The notes below the pieces were generated by a model. It saw nothing but the letters and a program-made list of their open reading frames with translations. It was not told the DNA's origin and did no database searches. Positions 8,881-18,122 of a DNA stretch of 64,000 nt are shown one piece after another. Within the stretch, counting starts at the first letter, position 1. Each line of letters starts with the position of its first letter. Source of the DNA: Methylobacterium nodulans ORS 2060. GTDB lineage: Bacteria > Pseudomonadota > Alphaproteobacteria > Rhizobiales > Beijerinckiaceae. The DNA lies in the NCBI RefSeq assembly GCF_000022085.1, contig NC_011894.1, positions 6,260,501 through 6,324,500 of the forward strand, in the 5' to 3' direction. A program made the position numbers and the translations under genes.

Positions 8881-9219
8881 TCATCGCTCCAGACTGGCAA
8901 GATAGCGGATTACGTCCTCCATCTGGTCCGGGTCGAGCCGGAATTCCGGCATGCTCGGGTGTCCCGTCCGGATGCCCTCGGCCAGCGACTCGGCGAGGTC
9001 GGTCACTGGGTACCGAGTATGAAGATCCCGAAAGCGGGGCGCCTCTGCCAGCGGGCTCTCGCCCGTGCGCCCGACAGCGTGACAGCGGGCACAATGGACC
9101 TGAACGAAGGTGCGCCCGCGCTGGACATGGGGATCCTCGGCCGCCTTGGCCCACCCTGCGCAGAGGTTCAGGGCCGCGAGGAGCCCGGCCACGACCAGGG
9201 TTGAGGTGGGGTGGCGCAT
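8881..9219 (-). CDS. Small periplasmic c-type cytochrome
   Basis: 112 residues: a signal peptide (residues 1-26, LVVAGLLAALNLCAGWAKA), one heme-binding CARCH (residues 43-47) and a C-terminal methionine ligand in HPSMPEF, the layout of a class I monoheme cytochrome c. It should carry electrons in the periplasm. It lies just downstream of the Nramp gene but has its own FixK-type box about 76 bases upstream, consistent with use at low oxygen. Its redox partners are unknown. A broken relative is seen near 23.8 kb. Confidence 0.88.
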   Translation of the reverse strand: MRHPTSTLVVAGLLAALNLCAGWAKAAEDPHVQRGRTFVQVHCARCHAVGRTGESPLAEAPRFRDLHTRYPVTDLAESLAEGIRTGHPSMPEFRLDPDQMEDVIRYLASLER

Positions 9220-9288
9220 GGAGTCTCCCGCAGATCGCCAGCTGGTGGCCTAGATTCCCGAGAACCTCGCCCAGGTGCAAGCGTGGCG

Positions 9289-9302
9289 TTGATCCAGCAC
9301 AA
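9289..9302. promoter_or_regulatory. FNR/FixK-type box upstream of cytochrome c
   Basis: TTGATCCAGCACAA matches TTGAT-N4-ATCAA at 8 of 10 positions. Its centre is about 76 bases from the cytochrome ATG at 9219, in the gap after the Nramp stop codon. Confidence 0.55.
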
Positions 9303-9303
9303 A

Positions 9304-10647
9304 TCACGGCCAGGACGTCACGGCCATCCCAATGACCGCCAGCGCCATGACGGCAGTGGCGATCCAACCGAGCGCCTTCAGCCAGCCCCGTATCGCGAAG
9401 GATCCCATCACGTCAGGCCGGGCGGCAATCCGCATCATCACGGCCATCACTGGCACCGCAACGACGCCGTTCAGCACTGCGCTCCAGAACAGCGCCCGCA
9501 CCGGGTCGAGGCTGGGGGTCAGGCTGATCAGCATGCCGACCAGAGTGGCGAGCCCCACCACGCTGTAGAAGGCCTTGGCCTCCTGCACCCGCCGCGAGTA
9601 GCCGACCGGCCAGCGCCGGGCCTCCCCGACTGCGTAGGCTGAGGAGCCGGCAAGCACCGGCACGGCGAGCAGCCCCACCCCGACGACGCCGAGGGCGAAG
9701 ACCGCCTCGGCAAAGCGCCCCGCCACCGGCCGCAGGGCCGCGGCCGCCTCCGCGGAGGTGCGGATGTCCGTCGCCCCGTGGGCGTGGAGCGCCGCCGCCC
9801 CGGTACCGAGGATCGCCAGCGCCACCAGGTTCGACACCGCCATGCCGGTGAGGGTGTCGACCTCGATCCGATGCAAGGCCACCGCGCTCTGCTCGGGCGC
9901 GTGGACGAGATCGCGGCGGCGCGGGTGCACCCGCAGGTCCTCGGCTTCCTCGGAGGATTGCCAGAAGAACAGGTAGGGGCTGATGGTGGTCCCGAAAACC
10001 GCCACGACGGTCGTGAGCTCCTCCTGCCCCAGGCCAATCCGGGGCATCAGCACCCCGTGTGCGAAGGCGGCCCAGTCGACCTGCGTCGTCGCGAGCGCGG
10101 CGAAGTAGGCGAAGAGCGCGAGGGTGAGCCACTTCAGTACCGCGACGTAGCGCGTGTAGGCGAGGAGCATCTGCATGAGCACGCAGATCCCGGCGAAGAG
10201 CAGCACCAGGAGCCAGCGCGGTGATCCGGGCAGGAGGAGCGTGGTGGCATCCGCCATGGCGCCGAGATCCGCCCCGAGATTGGCTGTGTTGGCGACGAGC
10301 AACAGGACGACCGTGACCTGGAGCAGGCCGTTCGGGGCATGGCGCTGCAGCACGCCGGCGATGCCGTGCCCGGTTGTGCGGCCGATCCGGGCCGAGACCA
10401 TCTGCACGGCCGCCATCAGTGGATAGGTGTAAAGCAGCGTCCAGCCGAGCCTATACCCGAAGGCGGCTCCTGCCTGGGCGTAAGTGGCGATGCCACTCGG
10501 GTCGTCGTCGGAGGCGCCGGTGATGAGCCCAGGGCCGAGCACCTGCAGAAGCCGCGGCTTCGACGGTCCGACGACCGGGCTTGTCTCCTCGGGATCATCG
10601 TCTTGGACGCTGCTCTGCACCGCGAAGGACGAGACGATCCTGGACAT
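9304..10647 (-). CDS. Nramp-family-related divalent metal transporter
   Basis: 447 residues with about 11 predicted membrane helices, the Nramp/MntH fold. TM1 reads GLITGASDDDPSGIATY where canonical Nramps have DPGN, and TM6 reads GTTISPYLFFWQSSEEAED instead of the canonical MPH motif. The methionine that selects transition metals is therefore absent, which suggests a different ion (for example Mg2+ or Mn2+) or a divergent mechanism. The gene follows the YeeE-like gene by three bases, so they form an operon. The family call is firm; the substrate is open. Confidence 0.82.
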   Translation of the reverse strand: MSRIVSSFAVQSSVQDDDPEETSPVVGPSKPRLLQVLGPGLITGASDDDPSGIATYAQAGAAFGYRLGWTLLYTYPLMAAVQMVSARIGRTTGHGIAGVLQRHAPNGLLQVTVVLLLVANTANLGADLGAMADATTLLLPGSPRWLLVLLFAGICVLMQMLLAYTRYVAVLKWLTLALFAYFAALATTQVDWAAFAHGVLMPRIGLGQEELTTVVAVFGTTISPYLFFWQSSEEAEDLRVHPRRRDLVHAPEQSAVALHRIEVDTLTGMAVSNLVALAILGTGAAALHAHGATDIRTSAEAAAALRPVAGRFAEAVFALGVVGVGLLAVPVLAGSSAYAVGEARRWPVGYSRRVQEAKAFYSVVGLATLVGMLISLTPSLDPVRALFWSAVLNGVVAVPVMAVMMRIAARPDVMGSFAIRGWLKALGWIATAVMALAVIGMAVTSWP

Positions 10648-10650
10648 GGC

Positions 10651-11076
10651 TCAGGCTCCGATGAGGTGGCGGGTGACGAAGACCGTCAGGACGGCGACGG
10701 CCACGAAGACGCCGGTCGCGGCGAGGGAACGGGGCGAGCCGCGACCGATGCCGCACACACCATGACCGCTGGTGCAGCCGGCCCCGAGCCTCGCCCCGAA
10801 ACCGACCAGCAGCCCGGCGAGAGCGAGGAGGGCGTACGAGGCAGCGACCGTGACCGGCGGCAGGGTGCCGCCGAGGCCGGCATAGACGAGGGGCGCCAGG
10901 ACCAAGCCGGCCAGGAAGGCGATGCGCCAGCCGGTCTCGCCGGGCTCCGGCGGCAGCAACCCGCCGAGGATGCCGCTGATGCCGGCGATGCGCCCGTTGA
11001 GGACGAGCAGCAGCGCGGCGGAAACGCCGATCATGAGGCCGCCGAGAAGGGCGGGAAGCGGGGTGAAAGCGTCCAT
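10651..11076 (-). CDS. YeeE/YedE-family half-transporter (sulfur-compound transport)
   Basis: 141 residues with about four membrane helices and the family signature GAGCTSGHGVCG, whose cysteines are thought to handle thiosulfate-like sulfur. The ATG at 11076 precedes the first helix; an extension to 11127 lacks membrane character. In many bacteria two half-size YeeE genes are paired, but only one is present here and its neighbour is the Nramp-type gene three bases downstream. Joint transcription is likely. A role in sulfur uptake is inferred from the family. Confidence 0.8.
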   Translation of the reverse strand: MDAFTPLPALLGGLMIGVSAALLLVLNGRIAGISGILGGLLPPEPGETGWRIAFLAGLVLAPLVYAGLGGTLPPVTVAASYALLALAGLLVGFGARLGAGCTSGHGVCGIGRGSPRSLAATGVFVAVAVLTVFVTRHLIGA

Positions 11077-11366
11077 GAGGCTCACTTCTGGCCTGCCGCG
11101 CCGCCCTCCTGGATCGCGCAGCGCCAAAGTGAGGCTTTCCAGCGGCCGTCCCGAGGCACCGCCTCCGACATGTGGGCGGCCAGCATTATTAGCCTGCCGG
11201 CGAGGTTAGCGTTTGAGCGGATGGCCTCAGCCCAGGCCTTTCGATTGCTCCTATTGTGACTCTTGACGGTCAAGCTTCCTGGATTCAGCACATCTCGCAG
11301 GAAGTCGAGATCCTCGTTCTCAAGGGCACTCGCGGTGAAACTGGCATGGCACGTCTCCCCGGTCCT

Positions 11367-11606
11367 TTAGCGCGCGAGCGAGACCTGTATGCGCGTCTGC
11401 TGAAGGGAGATGTCCTCCTCGGCAGCATCAATCGGCTGCATGGGACCGTGCGCCGCATGAGCCACGCGGGCCGCAATGGCCGCGTCAGAGAGCGCGACCT
11501 GGGCGCCCATCTCGGCCAGCGCTATAATGCCGACCAGACAGAGCCCGGTGGCCAAGCCGATCTCCGAAGCCCTGGCCCGCCATCCCCGGTGCTGCTGTTT
11601 GGCCAT
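11367..11606 (-). CDS. Small single-pass membrane protein, unknown function
   Basis: 79 residues with a basic N-terminus and one hydrophobic stretch (residues 17-34, IGLATGLCLVGIIALAEM). A strong ribosome site (GGGAGG, seven bases before the ATG) supports real translation. I do not recognise the family. Its upstream region shares a promoter module with the Crp/FixK-type gene (see 11647-11704), so the two are probably co-regulated. Confidence 0.6.
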   Translation of the reverse strand: MAKQQHRGWRARASEIGLATGLCLVGIIALAEMGAQVALSDAAIAARVAHAAHGPMQPIDAAEEDISLQQTRIQVSLAR

Positions 11607-11646
11607 GTTAACCTCCCTGAACGAGGGTTAACCTGGCTCTCGCGCG

Positions 11647-11704
11647 TGACACTTGTATTAGGCGACCGTGCGATCACGTTCTAAACCGTAACACTGTGTG
11701 ACAG
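11647..11704 (-). promoter_or_regulatory. Promoter module shared with the Crp/FixK-type gene, copy 1
   Basis: Two blocks, CGCGTGACA and CGTAACA-N5-TGACAG, are separated by the same distance (the TGACA starts are 52 bases apart) as at 14998-15055, with an intervening GATC. Both copies lie 80-100 bases upstream of minus-strand genes. This looks like a common activator site plus core promoter. Confidence 0.45.
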
Positions 11705-11709
11705 GCCGG

Positions 11710-13731
11710 CTATTCGGCGCGGCTCTCCTCCTCGTTGGCGAGGACCGTGCGGAGCGCGCGGGCAAGATCAAGAAGCGTATAAGGCTTGCGCAGCCATTTC
11801 GCGTCTGTGATCTGACCCTGTTTCACGACGTCGGGCTCGGCGTATCCAGACGTGAACAGCACCTTCACGCTCGGCTTCCGCGCCAGTACCTGCTCGGCCA
11901 GATCCGCACCTGTCATGCCACCCGGCATGACAATGTCTGTGAACAGCAGATCAATCCCGGCTGTCTCCAACACGGACAAGGCGGCCGGGCCGTTTGCGGC
12001 TTCCAACACCCGATAGCCCAGCCCTTGCAGGCGCGACACCGTCACGCGCCGCACCCGCGTTTCGTCCTCGACTACCAAGACCGTTTCGCCCTGCCCCTGA
12101 TAGGCGTCCAGCCACGGCTCGGGAGCAGGCCCTTGCACCTCTGCCTCGTCACCAGCCGCATTCGGCAGATAGATCCGGACGGTGGTGCCGTGGCCGAGTT
12201 CGCTATAGAGCGCGACATGCCCGCCTGATTGCTTGGCAAAGCCGTAGACCATGGACAGCCCGAGGCCGCTCCCCGTGCCTACCTCCTTGGTCGTGAAGAA
12301 CGGTTCGAACGCGCGCTCCTGGACCTCCCTGGTCATGCCCGAGCCAGTATCCGTCACGGCGATCTGCACATAGCGCCCGATGCGCACCTCAGGATGCTGG
12401 CGTGCGTACTCGGCATCGATGTGGGTGTTCTCGGCGGCCAGAGTCAGCCGCCCGCCGTTCGGCATGGCGTCCCGCGCATTGATGGCTAGGTTCAGGATGG
12501 CGTTCTGCAGTTGGCTCGCGTCGACGCGAACCTTCCAGAGGTCCGCGTCGAGACGTGCTTTGACCTGGATGGTCTCACCCAATGTGCGGCGCAGAATGGG
12601 GGTGAGATCGGCAAACAGCTGCCCCACGTCGGTCAGGCGTGGACGCAGGGGCTGACGGCGTCCAAAAGCCAGCAGCCGCTCCGTCAGTTGCGCCCCATGC
12701 TCGGCCGTCTCGCGTGCTTCCTTGACGAGCTCCAACTGTCTGGGCTCACGGATCTGCGCCTCCAGCATCTCCAGGTTTCCCAAGATAACGGTGAGCAGAT
12801 TGTTGAAGTCGTGAGCGATCCCGCCGGTGAGTTGGCCCACCGCCTCCATCTTCTGGGCCTGCCGCAACTCCTGTTCGATCTTGCGGCTGGCGGTGAGATC
12901 ACGAATGAAGCCGGTGAACATAGGCCTGTCGCCGGCGCTGACCTCACCGACGGCGAGTTCCATCGGGAACACGGTACCATCCTTCCGTTGTGCGCTCACC
13001 ACACGGCCGATGCCGATGATCCGGCGCTCACCTGTGCGCAGGTAGCGCGCCAGATAGCCGTCATGCTCCTCGCGGTAGGGTGAGGGCATCAGCATGGCCA
13101 CGTTCTTGCCGATCACCTCGTCGGCGCTGTACCCGAACAGGCGCTCGGCGGACCGGCTGAACGAGTGGATGGCGCCATGCTCGTCAATGGTGATGAGCGC
13201 CTCGGGGGCAGTATCGAGAATGGAGCGCAGGCGAGCCTCGCGCTCGCGCAGTGCGGCTTCGGCCTGGTGGCTTCGGGTGATGTCGACGGCAGTCGAGATG
13301 CCGCCGACCACCGCCCCGGTCGCATCGCGCAGGGGTGAGGCATTGTAGAGCAGGTGCAGGGCGTGACCGTCACCCAGCCGCACATCTAACTCTTCTCCCC
13401 TGACGTCTTCACCGCGCATAGCGCGTTGCAGTGGGTCGTCCGCCGGGGCGAGCTCATGACCATCTCTGTAGAGGTGCAAAGCCTGCCGCTTATCCACGCT
13501 TCCTGCCGCAAAACCTAGATCTTCGCCCGGAGGTGCGCCGAGAAGTTCTGCGGCGAAGCGGTTGGAGTGGACCTCACCAAGCTCAGGATCGTAGCTGAAC
13601 CAGACAGCAATCGGGGCCGTATCCACGATAGCCTCCAACTCGGCCGTGCGGGCCCGCAGTGCCTCCTCGGCAGCCAGCCGAAGCTGACGGGCCTCCGTGT
13701 TTGCCGAACCTCCTGTTCTCGTGCCTGCCAT
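11710..13731 (-). CDS. FixL-like heme-PAS hybrid histidine kinase with receiver
   Basis: 673 residues. Order: PAS 1 (about 30-155), PAS 2 (about 165-285), HisKA with phospho-acceptor His307 in GGIAHDFNN, HATPase (N-box [12 protein letters not shown]-boxes DTGSGM and [10 protein letters not shown]), and a C-terminal receiver (about 549-670, Asp599 in [10 protein letters not shown], Lys649). PAS 2 closely resembles the oxygen-sensing heme PAS of FixL: EEHDGY places His223 at the proximal heme ligand and RRIIGIGR places Arg243 at the oxygen-gating arginine. No transmembrane segment is seen, so it is a soluble oxygen sensor. It probably feeds the Crp/FixK-type regulator or the OmpR-type regulator nearby. 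Heme binding is inferred, not shown. Confidence 0.87.
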   Translation of the reverse strand: MAGTRTGGSANTEARQLRLAAEEALRARTAELEAIVDTAPIAVWFSYDPELGEVHSNRFAAELLGAPPGEDLGFAAGSVDKRQALHLYRDGHELAPADDPLQRAMRGEDVRGEELDVRLGDGHALHLLYNASPLRDATGAVVGGISTAVDITRSHQAEAALREREARLRSILDTAPEALITIDEHGAIHSFSRSAERLFGYSADEVIGKNVAMLMPSPYREEHDGYLARYLRTGERRIIGIGRVVSAQRKDGTVFPMELAVGEVSAGDRPMFTGFIRDLTASRKIEQELRQAQKMEAVGQLTGGIAHDFNNLLTVILGNLEMLEAQIREPRQLELVKEARETAEHGAQLTERLLAFGRRQPLRPRLTDVGQLFADLTPILRRTLGETIQVKARLDADLWKVRVDASQLQNAILNLAINARDAMPNGGRLTLAAENTHIDAEYARQHPEVRIGRYVQIAVTDTGSGMTREVQERAFEPFFTTKEVGTGSGLGLSMVYGFAKQSGGHVALYSELGHGTTVRIYLPNAAGDEAEVQGPAPEPWLDAYQGQGETVLVVEDETRVRRVTVSRLQGLGYRVLEAANGPAALSVLETAGIDLLFTDIVMPGGMTGADLAEQVLARKPSVKVLFTSGYAEPDVVKQGQITDAKWLRKPYTLLDLARALRTVLANEEESRAE

Positions 13732-13816
13732 CTCGGTTCATCCTGATTCGCCCGCCGTGCACTCCTGCCTCACTCGCCGGCGCCCAGCAATGAAACTCCC
13801 ACCGTAAACGGAGCGT

Positions 13817-14164
13817 TCAGGCGTAAACGTGAGGGCGATCGGCGCCGGCCCAGTCCCGTGCTCCAATCGCTCTTCGCTGAGGGCGCCTGCCTGGCAGCGC
13901 TTTCGCCAGCTGGAAAACGTAGAAGCCGTTCATGTTCATGCCGAGATCAGCGGCTTTTGCATCGAATCCCGTGCGGCGCAGCGAGGATTCGTCGAATGCA
14001 CCGGCGAGTTCCCAGTCTGATCCGGCAATGAAGACGGGCACCGGATAGCATTCCAGGACGGCAAAGCACAGATCGGGCGCCGAACGACGGCGGAACAGGT
14101 TGTAGCGTGGACGGCATTCCAGAGCTGCCCCAGGTTTGAGGCTGTTCCGCTTGCTCGCAGGCAT
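13817..14164 (-). CDS. Conserved-looking small protein, unknown function
   Basis: 115 residues, Arg-rich at both ends, with a central hydrophobic strand pattern (LCFAVLECYPVPVFIAGSDWELAGAF) that suggests a small folded domain. It lies between the Crp/FixK-type gene and the heme-PAS kinase on the same strand, so it may belong to that signalling operon. I do not recognise the family and see no catalytic motif. Confidence 0.5.
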   Translation of the reverse strand: MPASKRNSLKPGAALECRPRYNLFRRRSAPDLCFAVLECYPVPVFIAGSDWELAGAFDESSLRRTGFDAKAADLGMNMNGFYVFQLAKALPGRRPQRRAIGARDWAGADRPHVYA

Positions 14165-14200
14165 GGCCCTCTCCAGCAGGAATATCCACCTCGGGTATGC

Positions 14201-14944
14201 TCAATGTGCGCTGGCCATCCGCGGGCAGCCGGTAAAACCGTCGTCCTCATCGAACTCGCCGGTGAGCTCCTGAAGGAACTGCATGCGCCGAAGGCGTATG
14301 GTGCGCTGAACCACCGGAGCGATCAGGCCGTCGCGCTTGAACTTGGACATGATCCGGCTGACGGTCTCAAGCGTCAGGCCCAGGAAGTCCGCAATGTCGC
14401 GGCGGGTCATCGGCAGCTGGATCTGAACCGGGGATTTCAGGTCGGCGCCCGTCCGCTGGGCGACGGTGACGAGGAACGTGGCGACACGCTCCTCGGCCGT
14501 TTTGCAGCCCAGCATGATGATGTGCGCCTGCGCAGCGCTCACCTCGGCTTGGATCATGGCCAGGAGCTGAGGACGCAGTTCGTCCGAGCGGTCGACCTCG
14601 GCGTGGAAGGCACGTCGGTCGATCCGGCGCAGCCTGACCGGGGTGACGGCTTCGGCGGAGCAGTCATGGCGGCTTCCGACGGCCACACCGACAACTGCTC
14701 CCGCATAGATGAAGCCCGTGACGACACGGCGACCATCGGGCAGGATCCGGCACAGGCGCAGGCATCCCTCTGCTAATTCGAAGACCTCCCGGGCAGCCTC
14801 ACCCTGCCAGAACACCGTCTCGCCGGCCTCGAAGCTCTCGACCGGACGGCCCAGGAAAATGCTCGCCAGGGTGGGACGCCCAAGCACGGCCGGAGGGGCG
14901 GAGGTCCCGGTGCGAATGGTTGCGGTCTGGCTGAGGGGGTGCAT
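14201..14944 (-). CDS. Crp/Fnr-family regulator (FixK-like)
   Basis: 247 residues: an N-terminal cyclic-nucleotide-like beta barrel (about 30-150, FEAGETVFWQGEAAREVFELAEGCLRL), a dimerisation helix, and a C-terminal winged helix-turn-helix (TRRDIADFLGLTLETVSRIMSKF) characteristic of FixK/FnrN/Crp. The N-terminal cysteine cluster of true Fnr is not seen, so it fits a FixK-type protein controlled by expression. The ATG at 14944 has a GGGAG ribosome site; frame extension to 15232 is unsupported. Such proteins bind TTGAT-N4-ATCAA boxes, eight of which occur in this window. It is divergent from the OmpR-type gene. Confidence 0.87.
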   Translation of the reverse strand: MHPLSQTATIRTGTSAPPAVLGRPTLASIFLGRPVESFEAGETVFWQGEAAREVFELAEGCLRLCRILPDGRRVVTGFIYAGAVVGVAVGSRHDCSAEAVTPVRLRRIDRRAFHAEVDRSDELRPQLLAMIQAEVSAAQAHIIMLGCKTAEERVATFLVTVAQRTGADLKSPVQIQLPMTRRDIADFLGLTLETVSRIMSKFKRDGLIAPVVQRTIRLRRMQFLQELTGEFDEDDGFTGCPRMASAH

Positions 14945-14997
14945 CAGGTCGCTCCCGATCGGATCTGCTGGAACGCAATAAAGAAAGAGCGCCCGCG

Positions 14998-15055
14998 TGA
15001 CAGCCGTAGCCGCCTTGCGTGGGATCGTGTGGAGCTGCGTAACAGTTTGTGACAG
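14998..15055 (-). promoter_or_regulatory. Promoter module shared with the 79-residue gene, copy 2
   Basis: Partner of 11647-11704: CGCGTGACA and CGTAACA-N5-TGACAG with 52-base spacing between the TGACA starts and a GATC between them. It lies in the divergent region between the Crp/FixK-type gene (starting at 14944) and the response regulator at 15204. Confidence 0.45.
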
Positions 15056-15203
15056 CATCTTCCGATGCAGCTGGAGCGACGGCTTTGCCGTGCCTTTGCC
15101 GTGCATAAGAAGGTTCGTATGAGCTTGGCTGTCAGACCGGGTTGCCAGATGCTGGCCAGAGAGGCACTGGACCCCCATCCCTGCTCGCAACCAGGAGGAG
15201 GCA

Positions 15204-15941
15204 GTGAGCGAGCCACCGCACATTCTGATCACGGACGATGATCCTCGAATCCGCCAGATGCTGTCACGTTATCTTGAGAGCGAGGGCTTTCGGGTCAGCA
15301 CGGCCGAGAGCGGAACAGCGATGCGTAAGGCTCTCGCCTCCGAGAAGATCGATCTTGTCCTGTTGGATCTTGTCCTAGCCGGAGAGGACGGACTTGAACT
15401 GGCTCGCGAAATCCGTGCGTCCTCTCGGGTCGGCATCATCATGGTCACAGGCCGATCCGATATAATCGACATGGTGGTTGGCCTGGAGGTCGGGGCGGAC
15501 GACTACATTGCAAAACCGTTTCAGCTTCGGGAAGTCCTTGCGCGGACGCGGAGTGTTCTCCGACGGCTGCAGCCGAGTGCATCGACGGAAACCGCCAAGG
15601 CTGTTGGGCCTTCATCCCGAGCGGAAGTGATCGGATTTGAAGGTTGGCGCCTCGATATTAGCCGTCGCGAACTGATGTCGCCAGAGGGTCAGGAGGTTCC
15701 TCTTACGACGGGTGAGTTTGACCTGCTCGCCGCGATGGCCAAGCACCCGGGCCGGGTTCTCAGCCGTGACATGCTGATGGATCTGACACGCGGAAGGGAG
15801 TGGGATGCGCTGGACCGCTCCATTGACGCGCAGGTTGTGCGTCTCCGCCGCAAGCTTGAGGCAGATCCGAAGAACCCTAAGTTGATTAAATCGGTTCGTG
15901 GTGCTGGCTATGTGTTCGCAGGTCGGATTGAACGAATGTAG
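15204..15941 (+). CDS. OmpR/PhoB-family response regulator
   Basis: 245 residues. The receiver is at residues 5-118 (acidic pocket DDD, phospho-acceptor in LVLLDLVL, Lys in IAKPF); the winged-helix DNA-binding domain is at about 140-242 (TTGEFDLLAAMAKHPGRVLSRDMLMD and IDAQVVRLRRKLE). The start is the GTG at 15204, preceded by GGAGGAGG. It is divergent from the Crp/FixK-type gene and close to the heme-PAS hybrid kinase, so it is a candidate partner of that kinase. The conserved module at 14998-15055 in the shared promoter region is a possible binding site. Confidence 0.88.
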   Translation: MSEPPHILITDDDPRIRQMLSRYLESEGFRVSTAESGTAMRKALASEKIDLVLLDLVLAGEDGLELAREIRASSRVGIIMVTGRSDIIDMVVGLEVGADDYIAKPFQLREVLARTRSVLRRLQPSASTETAKAVGPSSRAEVIGFEGWRLDISRRELMSPEGQEVPLTTGEFDLLAAMAKHPGRVLSRDMLMDLTRGREWDALDRSIDAQVVRLRRKLEADPKNPKLIKSVRGAGYVFAGRIERM

Positions 15942-16081
15942 CTTTTCAGAGGCTATCTAGAAGAGCCAGTTGGTCGTCATGATTGAAGATGTAGTGCTGC
16001 GCCATCATGCTGCCATCATGCTGTTGACGCCAACAGCCCCGCTCAGGGCGGATTGTTAGCAGCCCACACGTCGAGTGATCG

Positions 16082-17914
16082 GCCCCCACGAGGTGGCTCT
16101 TCGCCAACTTTGATACTGCTGGCGAAGTCAGCCGGCTGCAGCGGGCGCGAGCAGGCGGCCGACATGACTGCGGCGGGTCGGGGCGATCGGTTCGCCCAGG
16201 ATCCAGCGGACGATGCGGGTGAAGTTCAGCGCGGCCGCCGTCGCGATGTGCTGCAAGCGAACCTTGGCCAAGCCGGCATAGCGCGCCCGGCGCAGACCGA
16301 AGTTGCGCACCGCCAACGAGAGCGTGGCCTCGATGCCAGCACGCTGGGCGTAGAGCCGGGCGAAGGTGGTCGTGTCTTGGCGCTGACGCGCTTGCGTGAG
16401 CGCCTCGTGCCGCGCCTGCGAGCGCAGCGACATTAGGCGGCGCGTCGCGCTCGGACCGGCGCAATCGACGCGATCCGGGCAGGGCTGGCCGTCGCGTCGC
16501 GCGAACGTCACCTTGACGCCCGGCGTCCCGCGGCTGTCGAGCGCCGGTGTCCAGCTGGAGCTCGTGATGCCCCATGGGCAGGTCACCCGCTCGGCCGCCC
16601 AGTCGATCTGAAACGCCGCGATGGCGAAGCGACCGCCGGCCTGGGCTCGCCAGCGCACGTCCCGCCGCACGGGCCCGGTCAGGTCGACCCCGAAGCGCTG
16701 CTGGGCCTCGATCAGTAATCCAGCATCAGTATAGCCCGTGTCGACGAGGTGCTGGGCCGGGAGCAGGTCCCGATCGGCCAGGGCCTTGTGGACCGGCGTG
16801 ACCATTCGGTGATCGGCGACCGGCGCAGGGCCGGTCTGGACGGGGGTGATGATGCGCGGGCGGTCGTCGTCGCAGGTCTCGGTCAGGTGGGCTTTGGACC
16901 CGACCCAGGAGATCGTGTCGGTGCGCGCGGAGTGCGCGTCGAGGTCGTGGGGCGAGTTCAGGAACAGGCCGGCGGGTGGCGTGTCCTGCGAGGAACGCCA
17001 GTGGACAGCGTCATCCTGCAGATAGAATTGCGGCACCCAGATCCGGCGCAGGATCTCGACGGCCGGGATCCGGCGGAGCCAGTCCGGCGCGTCCGCTGCC
17101 CACACGGCGGCGAGCAGGTGATGGCCGTCCTCGCCGATCGCCTGCGCCAGGGCGACGCGTTTGGCCTCGGAGCGAGGCCGGCCGCTCGGCGCTGAGCGAG
17201 CGGCGCTCGTCGCGGGCGACCCAGCCTGATCGAGCGTAGGCCTTCAGCCAGTCCGGCGCGGTGTAGGCCAGCGCCTCTAGGGCAAAGCGCATCGCTTCGG
17301 TGACGCAGGCGAGGCGGTTGAGACCGCGCACGGCGGCCAGCACGTGTGTGGCGTCGGTGCGTTGCCGGCCCCGCGCCCGGACGAGAGCGCGCGAGCGCGC
17401 CAGCTCCAGGACGGCGTCGAACAGGATGCTCTCCGCCCTGCCCGCGACGAGCCGCGACCGGAACTCGCACAGCACGCTGCTGTCGAAACCGGAATCGCGC
17501 AGCGGCAGGGCGAGCCCGTCCTTCCAGTCAATGCGTCCGCGCCCCGCGTCGGCGGCGGCGCGATCCGGCAGTCCTTCCATGACCTCTGCAGCAGGGTCAC
17601 GAGCGCCAAGCGCCAAGGAGCCTCGGCCGGCTGGCCGAGCCTGGGGAACAGGGCGGCGAAGCGCTGGTCGTCGAAGACGGGACCGAGTTCGTCGCGCAGG
17701 CTCAGCAGCAACGAGCCGCGCGGAACTGCGGCGCGGGCCACCTGAGCGGTGTCCTCCGGGATGGTGGCGGGATTGCTGGGGCGGAGCGACATCGCGCTCT
17801 CCTCGTCGGGGTGGCAGAAGCCGCCCTAACGCGACCGCGACACGCCCGATCCAACACCCCTCCCGACTTCGCCAGCGGTATCAAAGTTGGCGAAGAGCCA
17901 CTCCAATGGGGGCT
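16082..17914 (-). mobile_element. IS1182-family element, inactivated
   Basis: Long near-perfect inverted ends (GTGGCTCTTCGCCAACTTTG... at 16093 and its complement ending at about 17902, about 37 matching bases, with GCCCCCA outside on both sides) enclose a frameshifted transposase. It abuts an IS3 orfA fragment on the right. Confidence 0.75.
16128..17792 (-). pseudogene. IS1182-family transposase, two frameshifts
   Basis: Three consecutive reading frames (about 17792-17590, 17616-17130 and 17105-16128) together give one transposase of about 550 residues. The N-terminus reads SLRDELGPVFDDQRFAALFP, and the C-terminal DDE part includes VDTGYTDAGLLIEAQQRFGVDLTGP and the end of the catalytic core QRAGIEATLSLAVRNFGLRRARYAGLAK. 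At least two frame breaks separate the parts, so the gene is not expected to make active enzyme. Confidence 0.75.
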
Positions 17915-18075
17915 GACCAGGGAGATCTGCCGCAAGATGGCGTCTCCGAGCCGACCTTCTATCGCTGGAAGAAGCAGTTCGGCGGCATGGGCGTGCCGGA
18001 GATCCGCCGCCTCAAGCAGCTGGAGGAGGAGAACGCCAAGCTCAAGCTGCGGTCGCGCACATCGCGTCCGGGCGT
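17915..18075 (+). pseudogene. IS3-family orfA fragment
   Basis: Two frames give REICRKM and then GVSEPTFYRWKKQFGGMG..RRLKQLEEENAKLKL, the helix-turn-helix and leucine-zipper part of an IS3-family OrfA. The 5' end is lost at the IS1182 junction, a single-base frameshift lies near 17938, and the 3' half and orfB are missing. Confidence 0.7.
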
Positions 18076-18122
18076 AGCGCCCGGAGAGCCGCGCTGGTTG
18101 GGCGAGCCTTGCTCGCCCGGCA

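Noticed and set aside
11262..11274. Palindrome CTTGACGGTCAAG as a FixK box
   Set aside because: The spacing between TTGA and TCAA is three bases, not six. It could still be another operator, but there is no second copy.
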